Assembly (NCBI GenBank): GCA_963848045.1 | Contig: CAWKCC010000003.1 | Coordinates: 434,001 to 498,000 of the forward strand | DNA: 64,000 nt | From: CAVUAT01 sp963848045 | GTDB taxonomy: Bacteria > Actinomycetota > Thermoleophilia > Solirubrobacterales > 70-9 | Direction of reading: 5' to 3' | Shown: positions 16,731-26,118 of the stretch, piece after piece | Layout of the letters: each line of letters begins with the position of its first letter | Numbering within the stretch: the stretch's first letter is position 1 | Made by a program: the position numbers and the translations under genes | The notes under the pieces: model-generated | Told to the model about the DNA's origin: nothing | The model's database searches: none | The model's input: only the letters and a program-made list of their open reading frames with translations

Positions 16731-18110
16731 GTGAACCCAGGCGCCTCAAGCCGGCCTCGACCCGGGCTGCCGCCCGGGCCCTTCCTCGTGGTCGGGCTGG
16801 CTCGCTCGGGAGCCGCGATCGCCCGCCTGCTGGTCGCCCGTGGCGAGCGCGTGCTGGGCTGCGACGCGGGGCGCCCGCGCGAGGCGGAAGGTCTGGCCGC
16901 CTCCGGCGTCGAAACCAGCCTGGACGTGGACGGGACCGGGCTCCTCGAGGATGTCGGCACCCTGGTCAAGAGCCCGGGGGTGCCGCGGTCCGCCCCTGTG
17001 GTGCAGGCTGCGCACGAGCGCGGGATCGAGGTTGCGGGCGAGCTCGAGCTGGCATGGCGCCTGATCCCCAACTACTTCTGCGCGGTCACGGGCACCAACG
17101 GCAAGACGACCACCTCGGAGCTGATCGGCCATCTGCTCGACTGTGACGGGAGGTCTGTCGAGGTGGCCGGCAACGTCGGCACGCCGCTCGCCTCGCTCGC
17201 CTCGCCCGGCCGTCTCGAGCCCGAGACCACGGTGGTCTGCGAGGTTTCCAGTTTTCAGCTCGAGGACTGCTCGGAGTTCGCGCCCGAATGCGCCGTCTTT
17301 CTGAATCTGGCCCCGGACCACCTCGACCGCCACGGGACAATGGAGCGATATCTCGCGGCGAAGCTGCGGATCTTCGCCAGGCAGGGGCCCGAGGACGTCT
17401 CGGTGCTGAACGGCGACGAGCCCGCGCTCGCCGACGCCGAGCTGCCCGGCGATGCGCAGCGGCTGCGCTTCTGCCCCACGGGCGCCGGACCCCATCAATG
17501 CGCGACCACACTCGAGCGGGGCGAGGTTCGCTGGCGCGGCGATCCGCTGATCGCGGCAGAGGAGATCCCGCTGCTGGGCGCCCACAATGTCGAGAACGCG
17601 ATGGCAGCCGCGACCGCGGCTCTGGCGATGGGGGTGGACACCGACGCCGTGGTCCGGGGGATACGCAGCTTCGAGGGCGTGCCACATCGCCTGGAACGGG
17701 TTCGCGAGCGGGGCGGCGTGCTCTACGTGAACGACTCCAAGGCCACCAACGTGGGCGCGGCGATCGCGGGCGTCGAGGCGTTCAGCGGAGGCGTTCACCT
17801 GATCGCGGGCGGCTCACTGAAGGGGGAGCGCTTCGAAGCGCTCGCGGCGCCCGTGGCCGGACGCTGCCGCGCCTGCTACCTGATCGGGGAGGCGGCCGGG
17901 GAGCTGGCCGAGGACCTCGCTGCTGCCGCCGACGCCGGGGTGCGGGTCCTGGCCTGCGAGACGCTCGAAGCCGCGGTCGCGGCAGCTTCCCAGGCGGCTC
18001 TCCCCGGCGAGGTCGTGCTGCTCTCGCCCGCCTGTGCGAGCTTCGACGCCTTCGAGGACTTCGAGCAACGCGGCGCGCGCTTTCGCGAGCTCGTGGAGGC
18101 GCTGGCGTGA
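16731..18110 (+). CDS. murD: UDP-N-acetylmuramoyl-L-alanine:D-glutamate ligase
   Basis: A 459-residue Mur ligase. The N-terminal Rossmann part is LVVGLARSGAAIARLL, the ATP loop is AVTGTNGKTTT (Lys125), and CEVSSFQLED, FLNLAPDHLDRHGTM and VNDSKATNVGA follow. It adds D-Glu to UDP-MurNAc-L-Ala. It starts with GTG and has no clear Shine-Dalgarno; GAATCT lies 6 bases upstream and might serve as a leaderless -10. Its stop overlaps the ftsW start. Confidence 0.95.
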   Translation: MNPGASSRPRPGLPPGPFLVVGLARSGAAIARLLVARGERVLGCDAGRPREAEGLAASGVETSLDVDGTGLLEDVGTLVKSPGVPRSAPVVQAAHERGIEVAGELELAWRLIPNYFCAVTGTNGKTTTSELIGHLLDCDGRSVEVAGNVGTPLASLASPGRLEPETTVVCEVSSFQLEDCSEFAPECAVFLNLAPDHLDRHGTMERYLAAKLRIFARQGPEDVSVLNGDEPALADAELPGDAQRLRFCPTGAGPHQCATTLERGEVRWRGDPLIAAEEIPLLGAHNVENAMAAATAALAMGVDTDAVVRGIRSFEGVPHRLERVRERGGVLYVNDSKATNVGAAIAGVEAFSGGVHLIAGGSLKGERFEALAAPVAGRCRACYLIGEAAGELAEDLAAAADAGVRVLACETLEAAVAAASQAALPGEVVLLSPACASFDAFEDFEQRGARFRELVEALA

Positions 18111-19456
18111 GCGGCTCCGCCGCGTCGGGGACGCGGGCCTCGGACCGCGGGAGCCGAGACTCGTCGCCTCCGCTCGAGTACCAGCTGCTGCTGACCGCGA
18201 CGCTCTGTCTGCTCGCGCTGGGCGCGCTGATGGTGTTCAGCGCCAGCTCGGCCACATCGCTGCTCGCCAAGGGAGGGGGCGATGGCTTCCAGTACCTGAA
18301 GCGGGTGCTCGTGTTTGGCGCGATCGGCCTGCTGGTGATGCGTCTCGCCTCGATCAACGGGGCCCGCGTCGCTCGCGCCCTGACGCCGTTGATCGTCGGC
18401 GCCTCGATCTTCCTGCTCCTCTGCGTGCTGGTGCCGGGCGTCGGCCAGACGGTCAACGGGTCACAGCGCTGGCTGGGTTCGGGCTTCCTCACCTTCCAGC
18501 CATCCGAGCTGGCCAAGGTCGCCCTGGTCCTCTACGGCGCGCAGCTGCTGGCGGCGCGGCCCAAGATGACTCGGAGCCTGCGGGACCTCGGGCCCTACCT
18601 GCTGGTGGTGGGCCTGGCCTTGTTGCTGGTCGCCCTGCAGCCGGATCTGGGCACGGCGATGACGATCAGCTTCGCCGTCACCTGCCTGCTGTTGGTGGCT
18701 GGGGTTCGCATCAGCACCCTCGCGCCCGTTGCGGCGGTCGGTGCGATCGCGGTGCTCGGCCTGATCGCGGCCAACCCCTATCAGCAGGAACGCCTCACGG
18801 GCTTTCTCAGCCCGAGCGCCGACCCCGCGGGCGCCGGGTACCAGAGCAAGCAGGCGACGATCGCGCTCGGCTCGGGCGGCGTCATGGGCGTCGGCCTCGG
18901 CGAGAGCGTCCAGAAGGCCTTCTACCTGCCCGAGGCTCATACCGACATGGTCTCGGCCGTGCTGGGCGAGGAGACCGGCCTGGCCGGTGTGGGCGTGCTG
19001 ATCGGCCTGTTCGGCATGTTCGGCTACGCGGGCTTTCGAGCCGCCCACCGGGCGCGTGACCGCTACGGGAAGCTGCTGGCGGCCGGGCTGACCTCGCTGG
19101 TGCTGGGGCAGGCGGCGATCAACCTGTTCGCGGTGCTGGGCCTTGCCCCGCTGACGGGGGTTCCCCTGCCATTCGTCTCCTACGGTGGCACCAGCCTGAT
19201 CGTGACACTGGCCGCGGCGGGGCTGATCCTCAACGTGGCACGGCGGCCGGGTGCGGCGGCGGCCGGCGCGACCCGTCGCCGAACCGCCTCCCGGGGACGC
19301 CGGGCGGCCGGGGCCGGTGACAGACTGGGCCTCCTCGACGGTGGCGCGAAGACCCCAAGGAGCGGAAGAGCTGCAAGCACGAGTCGTGATAGCCGCCGGC
19401 GGCACGGCGGGGCACGTGGTCCCGGCGATCGCCGTCGCCGACGCGCTGCGCGATAG
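18107..19456 (+). CDS. ftsW: Septal peptidoglycan glycosyltransferase FtsW (SEDS family)
   Basis: A 449-residue SEDS protein with about ten helices from residue 20 on. Signatures are GSQRWLG, FQPSELAKVALVL, ALQPDLGTAM and the late GLAPLTGVPLPFVSYGGTSL. It polymerises glycan strands with FtsI at the septum. The GTG start overlaps the murD stop. The last 38 residues are basic and low in complexity, and they are encoded in DNA that also encodes the start of murG, so this tail is either disordered or shaped by the overlap. Confidence 0.94.
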   Translation: MSGSAASGTRASDRGSRDSSPPLEYQLLLTATLCLLALGALMVFSASSATSLLAKGGGDGFQYLKRVLVFGAIGLLVMRLASINGARVARALTPLIVGASIFLLLCVLVPGVGQTVNGSQRWLGSGFLTFQPSELAKVALVLYGAQLLAARPKMTRSLRDLGPYLLVVGLALLLVALQPDLGTAMTISFAVTCLLLVAGVRISTLAPVAAVGAIAVLGLIAANPYQQERLTGFLSPSADPAGAGYQSKQATIALGSGGVMGVGLGESVQKAFYLPEAHTDMVSAVLGEETGLAGVGVLIGLFGMFGYAGFRAAHRARDRYGKLLAAGLTSLVLGQAAINLFAVLGLAPLTGVPLPFVSYGGTSLIVTLAAAGLILNVARRPGAAAAGATRRRTASRGRRAAGAGDRLGLLDGGAKTPRSGRAASTSRDSRRRHGGARGPGDRRRRRAAR

Positions 19457-20495
19457 CCACGGCGCCCGGGTCAGCTTCATCGGCACACGCGATCGGGCCG
19501 AGGCCGAGCTGGTGCCCGCCGCCGGCTATGAGATCGACTTCCTTCGCGTCCAAGGTCTCGATCGGCGCAATCCGCTCAAGGCGCTGCTCGCCGCCGGTCG
19601 CGCCGTCGCTGCTGTCCCGGCGGCCCGCCGCATGCTGCGCGAGCGCCACGCCGACGTGGTCCTCGGTGCGGGCGGCTATGTCGCAGGGCCGGCCGGTGTC
19701 GCTGCCGTGAGCGCGGGCATCCCGCTGGTGCTCACCGAGGCCGACAGCCATCTGGGGCTGACCAACCGGCTGCTCGCACCGCGCGCGCGGGCGGTCTGCC
19801 TTGCGTTTCCGGTCCCCGGCCGTGATCGTGATCCTTATCTGCTCACCGGCCGGCCGGTTCCCCGCGCGGTGCTCGATGCCGACCCAGGCGGCGCGCGGGC
19901 GCGTTTCGGCATCCCGGCGGGCGAGCGCTGCGTGGCTGTCGTCGGCGGCAGCCTCGGCGCGCTGAGCGTCAACGAAGCCGCCTTCGAGGCGTTCGGGCGT
20001 GGCCGAGAGAGCCGCTCTGCCTCGCCGTGGCTGTTGCACGTCGCCGGCCACCGCGACCACCCGGACCTCGAGCGCCGCCTGGTGGCGGCGGGTAGCCCCG
20101 ACCGCTACGTGCTGCTCGCATACGAGTCCTCGCTCGGGGACGTGCTCGCCGCCAGCGACCTGGTCGTCGGGCGTGCGGGCGGCTCGGTGATGGAGTTCGC
20201 CGCCGCCGGCCGGCCCGCGATCCTGGTTCCCTATCCACACGCGACGGCTGACCACCAGAAAGCCAACGCCCGCTGGATGCAGGAGGGGGGAGCGGCGGAG
20301 GTGATCCCCGACGCCGAGCTCAGCGGCGAGCGGCTGCGCGCCTCCATCGACGAGCTGCTGGCCGATGACACCCGCCTGGAGCGCATGGCGGCCGCCTCGC
20401 GGCGGCTCGCGAGGCCCGACGCGGCCCAGCGGATCGCGAACGAGGTGCTGAAGGCGGCAGGCGCGGGCGGCGAGCGGATCGGGGGTGAGCCTTGA
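19341..20495 (+). CDS. murG: UDP-GlcNAc:lipid I N-acetylglucosaminyltransferase
   Basis: About 384 residues with the MurG signatures VIAAGGTAGHVVPAIAVADAL, GAGGYVAGPAG, LTEADSHLGLTNRLLA, VVGGSLGA and GRAGGSVMEFAAAGRPAILVPYP. It makes lipid II at the cytoplasmic membrane face. Start choice: GTG 19341 keeps 15 residues before the glycine loop; GTG 19317 and a start right at the loop are also possible. Whichever is right, it overlaps the ftsW reading frame (by 116 bases as annotated). Its stop overlaps murC. Confidence 0.93.
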   Translation: MARRPQGAEELQARVVIAAGGTAGHVVPAIAVADALRDSHGARVSFIGTRDRAEAELVPAAGYEIDFLRVQGLDRRNPLKALLAAGRAVAAVPAARRMLRERHADVVLGAGGYVAGPAGVAAVSAGIPLVLTEADSHLGLTNRLLAPRARAVCLAFPVPGRDRDPYLLTGRPVPRAVLDADPGGARARFGIPAGERCVAVVGGSLGALSVNEAAFEAFGRGRESRSASPWLLHVAGHRDHPDLERRLVAAGSPDRYVLLAYESSLGDVLAASDLVVGRAGGSVMEFAAAGRPAILVPYPHATADHQKANARWMQEGGAAEVIPDAELSGERLRASIDELLADDTRLERMAAASRRLARPDAAQRIANEVLKAAGAGGERIGGEP

Positions 20496-21901
20496 GCGCG
20501 GCGGATTGGCGGGGCAGGCGCCTGCACTTCATCGCCATCGGTGGAGCCGGGATGAGCGGGCTGGCCCTCGTCTGCCACCGACTTGGCGCGGAGGTGAGCG
20601 GCTCGGACCGCGCGGAGTCCTCCTATCTGGAGCGTCTTCGGGCGGCCGGGATCGAGCCGGCCATCGGGCACGATCCCGATCTGGTCCCGCTTGACGCGGA
20701 GGTCGTGATCTCGACCGCGATCGCCGAGGACAATCCCGAGCTCAGGCGCGCCCGCGAGCGCGACCAGCGGATCCGGCATCGCGGCGAGCTCCTCGCGGAG
20801 CTCTGTGGCGAGCGACGCCTGCTCGCGGTCTCGGGGACTCACGGCAAGACGACCACCGCGGCCATGTGCGTTCACGCTCTGAGGCAGGCCGGCGCCGACC
20901 CGGGCTTCTTTCTGGGCGGCGAGCTGCCCGAAGCGGGCCCCGGAGGGGAGGCCGCCAACGCTGGCTGGGGAGAGGGCGAGTGGGTCGTGGCCGAGGCCGA
21001 CGAGAGCGACGGCAGCTTTCTCGCGCTGCGGCCCGAGGTCGCGGTGATCACCAACCTGGAGCTCGACCACCACTCGCGCTGGGGCTCGCTGGGCGAGCTG
21101 AGGGGCGCCTTCTCGTCGTTCGCCGCGCCCGCCGCTTCGCTGCTCTGCGCCGCGGGACTGGAGCTGCCGGCGACGGAGCACCAGCGGGTCATTCGCTTCG
21201 CCCTGGAGCCCGAGCCGGGAGCGCCCGCGGCTCCCGCGGCCGACCTGATCGCCGAGCGAATCGTCGGTTTGCCCGGCGGCGGCACCCGCTTCGAGGCGCG
21301 CGGAGCCGGGATCGAGACGGCGGTCGAGCTCGGCGTCGCCGGCCGCCACAACGTCGCCAACGCGCTCGCCGCGCTCGGGGCGCTGGCGCTGGCCGGCTTC
21401 GATCCGATCGAGTGCGCCGGCGCACTGGCCGGCTTTCCCGGTGTCGCGCGCCGGTTCGAGTTCAAGGGCCGGCATGCGGGCGGCGCGGGCGTCTACGACG
21501 ACTACGCCCATCACCCCACCGAGGTCCGTGCCGTGATCGCCGCGGCCCGCGAGCTCGAGCCGCGCCGTCTGGTGGCGGTCTTCCAGCCGCACCTCTTCTC
21601 GCGCACCAAGGCGCTGGCGAGCGAGTTCGGCGCGGCGCTGGCCGACGCCGACGAGGTGGCGGTGCTCGACGTCTACCCGGCCCGCGAGCAGCCCACCGGG
21701 CCCTTGGAGGGGGTCAGCGGGCGGCTGGTGGCCGACGCCGTCGCCGATCACGCCCCCGGGCGCCCGGTCTGGTGGCTGCCCGACTCCGAGCAGGCGGCGC
21801 GCGCGCTCGGTCCCCGGCTGGGCGAGGGCGACATGGTGCTGACGATCGGAGCGGGCGACATCTTCCGCCTGGCCGAGTCGCTGGTGGGAGAGGAGCAATG
21901 A
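20492..21901 (+). CDS. murC: UDP-N-acetylmuramate:L-alanine ligase
   Basis: A 469-residue Mur ligase with the N-terminal loop HFIAIGGAGMSGLALV, the ATP loop SGTHGKTTT (Lys119), EADESDGSFL, TNLELDHH, YDDYAHHPTEVRA and QPHLFSRTK. It starts peptide stem synthesis. The TTG start overlaps the murG stop (TTGA) and its stop overlaps murB (ATGA). It is a separate protein, not fused to murB. Confidence 0.95.
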   Translation: MSAADWRGRRLHFIAIGGAGMSGLALVCHRLGAEVSGSDRAESSYLERLRAAGIEPAIGHDPDLVPLDAEVVISTAIAEDNPELRRARERDQRIRHRGELLAELCGERRLLAVSGTHGKTTTAAMCVHALRQAGADPGFFLGGELPEAGPGGEAANAGWGEGEWVVAEADESDGSFLALRPEVAVITNLELDHHSRWGSLGELRGAFSSFAAPAASLLCAAGLELPATEHQRVIRFALEPEPGAPAAPAADLIAERIVGLPGGGTRFEARGAGIETAVELGVAGRHNVANALAALGALALAGFDPIECAGALAGFPGVARRFEFKGRHAGGAGVYDDYAHHPTEVRAVIAAARELEPRRLVAVFQPHLFSRTKALASEFGAALADADEVAVLDVYPAREQPTGPLEGVSGRLVADAVADHAPGRPVWWLPDSEQAARALGPRLGEGDMVLTIGAGDIFRLAESLVGEEQ

Positions 21902-22830
21902 GCGTGCATCCGCTGCCCGGGCAAATCCAGCGCGACTATCCGCTGGAGCGCCTGACCACGATCAGGATCGGTGGCCCGGCCGATTTCTATGCCCGGCCCG
22001 AGTCCGAGCGGGCCGTGGTCGAGCTGCTGGCTTGGGCGGAGTCGGAGGGCGTCGAGCTGGGCATCGTCGGCTCGGGCTCGAACCTGCTGGTCTCCGACCG
22101 GGGCTTTCGCGGCCTCGTGATCAAGCTCGCCGGAGGGCTGACCCGGATCGAGCGGCATGGCGAGACCGGGGTGCTGAGCGGCGGGGGCGCGCGGCTGCCG
22201 TCGGTGGCCGCGCGGGCCGCGGGCTGGGGGCTGGCAGGGCTCGAGTTCGGCGTCAGCATTCCCGGCACGGTCGGAGGCGCGGTGCGGATGAACGCCAACG
22301 CCTACGGCGGCGAGCTCGGGGCGGTGCTCGAGTGGGTGACCGTCTGCACCCCGCGCGGGGCGGAGCGGCGCGTCCCGGCGCAGCTTGGCCTTCGCTACCG
22401 CGGCTCGTCGATCGGCCCGCTCGAGGTCGTCACCCGCGCCTGCTTCAGGCTCTCGCCCGGCGAACCCGCGTCCGTCAAGGAGATGATGGGGAGCATGCGC
22501 GAGCGCCGCCGGCAGGCGCAGCCGTCGGGCATCAAGACCTTCGGCTCCACCTTCGTCAACCCCGACGACCCCCGCGCCGAGGGGCGCTCGGCCGGCCAGC
22601 TCCTCGATGCCGCCGGGTGCCGCGGCCTGGAGCGGGGCGGTGCACGGCTCTCACCCAAGCACGCCAACTTCGTCGAGAACACCTCGGGCGAGGCCACCAC
22701 CACCGACGTGCTGGCCGTGATGGCCGCCGCGCGCCGCGAGGTCCACAGTCGATTCGGGATCGTGCTGGAGCCGGAAGTTCAGATCCTGGGCGACGTCGAG
22801 TGGCCCGAGAGCTGGCGGCTGGACCCGTGA
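21898..22830 (+). CDS. murB: UDP-N-acetylenolpyruvoylglucosamine reductase
   Basis: A 310-residue FAD-dependent reductase giving UDP-MurNAc. It shows TTIRIGGPADFYA, GSGSNLLVSDRG (FAD site), GLEFGVSIPGTVGGAVRMNANAYGGE, the LRYRGSS segment and KTFGSTFVNP, with catalytic Glu in the late VLEPEVQILG. The YRGSS arrangement places it with the type II-like shorter enzymes. It is coupled to murC. ftsQ starts 10 bases after its stop. Confidence 0.95.
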   Translation: MSVHPLPGQIQRDYPLERLTTIRIGGPADFYARPESERAVVELLAWAESEGVELGIVGSGSNLLVSDRGFRGLVIKLAGGLTRIERHGETGVLSGGGARLPSVAARAAGWGLAGLEFGVSIPGTVGGAVRMNANAYGGELGAVLEWVTVCTPRGAERRVPAQLGLRYRGSSIGPLEVVTRACFRLSPGEPASVKEMMGSMRERRRQAQPSGIKTFGSTFVNPDDPRAEGRSAGQLLDAAGCRGLERGGARLSPKHANFVENTSGEATTTDVLAVMAAARREVHSRFGIVLEPEVQILGDVEWPESWRLDP

Positions 22831-22840
22831 CGGGGGCTGG

Positions 22841-23554
22841 ATGGCAGGGGGGATGACCACGCGGCGCGTCTGGCAGCGGCGCCTCGTGGCGCTCGCGGCT
22901 CTCGGCCTGGTGCTGCTCGCCGGCTACACGCTGTGGCTTCGCGACTCGTCCCTGGTCGCCGTCAAGGAGGTCAAGGTCGAGGGGGCGACCACCAACCAGA
23001 AGCAGATCGCCGCCGCGTTCGAGCGCGTCGGCCTCGGCATGACGACCCTTCACATCGATGTCGACGAGCTCCGCGACGCCGCCTCGGCCTTCCCCACGAT
23101 CGCCTCGATTCGCGCCGACGCCGGTTTCCCCCATTCGCTGACGGTGATCGTCACCGAGCGGCTGCCCGTGGCCCAGGTCAGGGAGGGCGGCGATCGGGTC
23201 GCGGTCTCGGGTGACGGCTACCTGCTGCCGGGGCTCGCCGTGCAGGGCGCCAAGCTGCCGCCGATCGAGTCGGGGACCAAGGGCGGGCGCCTCGACGATG
23301 AGGGGATCGCCCAGGCGGCGATCCTCGCGGCAACCCCGGACGGGCTCGGCGACGCCGTCGATTCGGCCGCCTGGGACGAGCAGCGGGGGGGCGTGGTGGT
23401 CGAGCTCGAGGGGGCGCCCGAGCTGCGCTTCGGGGACGGTGAGCGAGCCGACGAGAAGTGGCGGGCGGTCGCCACGGTGCTTGCCTCCGGGGAACTGGGG
23501 GCGCCCGCGTATCTCGACGTCAGCGTGCCCGAGCGACCGGTGACCGGGGGTTGA
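22841..23554 (+). CDS. ftsQ: Cell division protein FtsQ/DivIB
   Basis: A 237-residue bitopic protein with a short basic N-terminus, one membrane helix (about 15-31, LVALAALGLVLLAGYTL) and a POTRA domain starting VAVKEVKVEGATTNQKQI, followed by the FtsQ domain (VTERLPVAQVREGGD; VSGDGYLLPG). It links FtsL-type proteins to the divisome. It starts with GTG or ATG depending on the choice; GTG-independent ATG 22841 follows a GGGGCTGG-type site. It ends the murE-to-ftsQ block, since a strong hairpin follows 47 bases later. Confidence 0.88.
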   Translation: MAGGMTTRRVWQRRLVALAALGLVLLAGYTLWLRDSSLVAVKEVKVEGATTNQKQIAAAFERVGLGMTTLHIDVDELRDAASAFPTIASIRADAGFPHSLTVIVTERLPVAQVREGGDRVAVSGDGYLLPGLAVQGAKLPPIESGTKGGRLDDEGIAQAAILAATPDGLGDAVDSAAWDEQRGGVVVELEGAPELRFGDGERADEKWRAVATVLASGELGAPAYLDVSVPERPVTGG

Positions 23555-23600
23555 ATCGCGGCCTGCAACGAGCTTTGCACCGCATTTTCGGGCCATCGGC

Positions 23601-23627
23601 CGGCCCGAGGGTGGCGCCCCCGGGCCG
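23601..23627 (+). terminator. Strong hairpin between ftsQ and ftsZ
   Basis: The arms CGGCCCG-A-GGG and CCC-C-CGGGCCG close on a 5-base loop, TGGCG, giving 10 pairs and one mismatch. No T tract follows. It lies in the 297-base ftsQ-ftsZ gap and probably ends the upstream transcript. Confidence 0.55.
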
Positions 23628-23761
23628 CCGCTTGGGCCCGGAAAACCCTGGTTTACAGCGGTTTTCAGCACCCTCAACCAACTCTGCACCTCGACCTGGA
23701 GATCAGGGTGATGTCGCTAAGACTCTATAGCGAGACTTGAGGGTTCAGGCACGACCCGCCG

Positions 23762-23790
23762 TTGACAGGGCCTATTCTTTCCCGTAGTTT
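23762..23790 (+). promoter_or_regulatory. Predicted ftsZ promoter
   Basis: TTGACA (23762-23767), a 17-base spacer, then TAGTTT (23785-23790). The -35 is a perfect consensus. Transcription would start near 23797, about 55 bases before the ftsZ ATG. The rest of the 23555-23851 gap holds the hairpin at 23601-23627 and two TTTTC-containing motifs related to one upstream of mraZ. Confidence 0.65.
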
Positions 23791-23851
23791 CGTCACAAGC
23801 CTCGCGGGCCGGAATCGGTTCCGCGGGGGAACTCGGAGCAGGACCAACTCA

Positions 23852-24958
23852 ATGGAAACCTCATATCTCGCGGTGATCAAGGTCGTGGGCGTCGGCGGAG
23901 GGGGCTCCAACGCCGTCAGCCGCATGGTCGACGCCGGCCTGCGGGGCGTCGAGTTCATCGCCTGCAACACCGATGCGCAGGCCCTGCAGGCCTGTGATGC
24001 CGACGTCAAGATCGGCATCGGCCACAACCTCACCAAGGGGCTCGGCGCGGGCGCCAACCCCGAGGTCGGCGCGGGCGCCGCGGCCGAGTCGCGCGACGAG
24101 ATCAAGGAGGCGCTGAAGGGCGCTGACATGGTCTTCATCACCTGCGGCGAGGGCGGCGGCACCGGCACCGGCGCGGCGCCGGTGATAGCGGAGATCGCCA
24201 AGCAGGAGATCGGCGCGCTCACCGTCGGGGCAGTGACCAAGCCCTTCGAGTTCGAGGGCAAGAAGCGCATGGCCCAGGCCGATGAGGGCATCCAGCGCCT
24301 GCGCCAGGAGGTCGACACCCTGATCGTCGTCCCCAACGAGAAGCTCCTGCACATCGTGGAGCGCCGCACCACCATCCTCGAGGCCTTCCGCGAGGCCGAC
24401 GACATCCTTCGCCAGGGCGTCCAGGGGATCACCGACCTGATCACGATCCCGGGGCTGATCAACCTCGACTTCGCCGATGTGCGCCTGGTCATGCACCAGG
24501 CCGGCTCGGCGCTGATGGGAGTGGGCCACGGCTCGGGCGAGAGCCGCGCGCTGGAGGCCGCGAAGCACGCGATCACCTCGCCCCTGATCGAGGAGAAGAT
24601 CGACGGTGCCAAGGGGATGCTGCTCAACGTCACCGGCGGGGAGGACCTCGGCCTGTTCGAGGTCAACGAGGCCGCACGGCTGGTCATGGAGACCGCGGAC
24701 ACCAATGCCAACATCGTGTTCGGGGCGGTGGTCGACTCCTCGATGCACGAGGAGGTGCGGGTGACCGTGATCGCCACCGGCTTCGAGGGTTTCGAGATGA
24801 TCGCCCGGGCGCCCGAGATCGCTCGCCGCGACCGCGACCGCGACGCCCCGGACTTCGTCAACCGCCCGAGAGGGCGGGAGCGCGGACGCCGGCGCGACCC
24901 GCTCGGCGACCTGCGCATCTCGGATTCCGAGATCGACGTTCCGGACTTTCTCAAGTAG
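23852..24958 (+). CDS. ftsZ: Cell division GTPase FtsZ
   Basis: A 368-residue tubulin-like GTPase that forms the Z ring. The N-terminal [15 protein letters not shown] and the tubulin signature GGGTGTG (101-107) are intact, as is the T7-loop region [11 protein letters not shown]. The C-terminus ends in the partner-binding peptide DVPDFLK after an unusually short Arg-rich linker. ATG 23852 was chosen over in-frame TTG 23762 because the latter coincides with the -35 box and a GGAG lies upstream of the ATG. No ftsA is present, as expected in actinobacteria. Confidence 0.97.
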   Translation: METSYLAVIKVVGVGGGGSNAVSRMVDAGLRGVEFIACNTDAQALQACDADVKIGIGHNLTKGLGAGANPEVGAGAAAESRDEIKEALKGADMVFITCGEGGGTGTGAAPVIAEIAKQEIGALTVGAVTKPFEFEGKKRMAQADEGIQRLRQEVDTLIVVPNEKLLHIVERRTTILEAFREADDILRQGVQGITDLITIPGLINLDFADVRLVMHQAGSALMGVGHGSGESRALEAAKHAITSPLIEEKIDGAKGMLLNVTGGEDLGLFEVNEAARLVMETADTNANIVFGAVVDSSMHEEVRVTVIATGFEGFEMIARAPEIARRDRDRDAPDFVNRPRGRERGRRRDPLGDLRISDSEIDVPDFLK

Positions 24959-24976
24959 CGCGCCGGCGCCCGCCGG

Positions 24977-24982
24977 TAGGGT
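24977..24982 (+). promoter_or_regulatory. Leaderless -10 box of gcvT
   Basis: TAGGGT lies 7 bases before GTG 24990, without a ribosome-binding site. It supports this start over GTG 24981, which would overlap the box. Confidence 0.5.
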
Positions 24983-24989
24983 GCCGCCC

Positions 24990-26075
24990 GTGAGCGAACT
25001 CCGCAGGACGCCGCTGTACGAGACCCACGTCGAGGCCGGTGCCAGGATGGTCCCGTTCGCCGGCTGGGAGCTGCCCGTCGAGTACGAGGGCGTCGTGCCC
25101 GAGCACCTGGCGGTGCGCACGGGCTGTGGCGTCTTCGACGTCTCGCACATGGGCGAGATCGAGACCGAGGGGCCGCAGGCCGGGGAGCTGCTGCAGCGCC
25201 TGCTCACCAACGACATCTCGACGCTCGAGGTCGGTGGCGCCCAGTACTCGTGCCTCTGCCGCGAGGACGGTGGCGTGCTCGACGACCTCTTCACCTACCG
25301 CCTCGCCCCCGACCACTTCCTGACCGTCACCAACGCCTCCAACCACGACCAGGACCTCGCCTGGTTCCGCGAGCAGGCCGGGGCGGGCGGCTTCGAGGCC
25401 GAGGTCAACGACCGCTTCCACGACTACGCGATGCTCGCCGTGCAAGGCCCGAGGGCGCGGGAGATCGTCGGCTCGCTGGCCCAGGGCGAGCTGCCGGCCC
25501 GCCACCGCATCGCCGACATGAACCTGGGGACCGGTGACGCTCTGGTCTGCGGGACCGGCTACACGGGCGAGGACGGAGTCGAGATCCTCGTCCCGCCCGA
25601 TGAGGCCGCCGCGCTTTGGGAGGAGCTGGTCGTGGCCGGCGCCACCCCGGCGGGCCTCGGTGCGCGCGACACGCTGAGGATGGAGGTCAACTACTGCCTA
25701 TACGGGAACGAGCTCGATCAGCGCCACACGCCGATCGAGGCGGCGCTCGACTGGGCACTGGTCGACGGCAGCGGCTTCATCGGCTCCGAGGTCTGCGCGG
25801 AGCAGCGCGCCGGCGGCACCGAGCGCCTGCTGGCGCCGTTCGTGATCGTCGGCGAGGGCATCCCGGGCCAGGGCGACCCGGTGCTCTGCGGCGATGAGGT
25901 TGTCGGCGAGGTGACCAGCGGCGCCCTCTCGCCCTCGCTGGAGACCGGGATCGGCATGGCATACGTGCGCACCGAGAAGGCCGGGCCCGGCACCGAGCTC
26001 GAGATCGATGTGGACGGCGAGCGCCGCGCCGCGAGGGTCGAGGAGCGGCCGCTGTACACGCCACGGAGCGGATAG
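24990..26075 (+). CDS. gcvT: Aminomethyltransferase, glycine cleavage T protein
   Basis: A 361-residue GcvT. It opens with RRTPLYETHVEAGARMVPFAGWELPVEY, and the catalytic Asp region is FDVSHMGEIE. GYTGEDGVEIL, GARDTLRMEVNYCLYGNEL and the C-terminal GEVTSGALSPSLETGIGMAYV barrel follow. It transfers the methylene group from aminomethyl-lipoyl GcvH to tetrahydrofolate, releasing ammonia. It is followed by gcvH. No gcvP (glycine decarboxylase) is in the window, and the placement after ftsZ is unusual. Confidence 0.94.
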   Translation: MSELRRTPLYETHVEAGARMVPFAGWELPVEYEGVVPEHLAVRTGCGVFDVSHMGEIETEGPQAGELLQRLLTNDISTLEVGGAQYSCLCREDGGVLDDLFTYRLAPDHFLTVTNASNHDQDLAWFREQAGAGGFEAEVNDRFHDYAMLAVQGPRAREIVGSLAQGELPARHRIADMNLGTGDALVCGTGYTGEDGVEILVPPDEAAALWEELVVAGATPAGLGARDTLRMEVNYCLYGNELDQRHTPIEAALDWALVDGSGFIGSEVCAEQRAGGTERLLAPFVIVGEGIPGQGDPVLCGDEVVGEVTSGALSPSLETGIGMAYVRTEKAGPGTELEIDVDGERRAARVEERPLYTPRSG

Positions 26076-26118
26076 GTTCCAGCCCAGCCCGCAGACGGAA
26101 GAAGAGGAGAGATCGCAC

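Noticed and set aside
23762..23764. TTG 23762 as the ftsZ start
   Set aside because: It adds 30 non-conserved residues and coincides with the consensus -35 TTGACA. ATG 23852 has a GGAG upstream.
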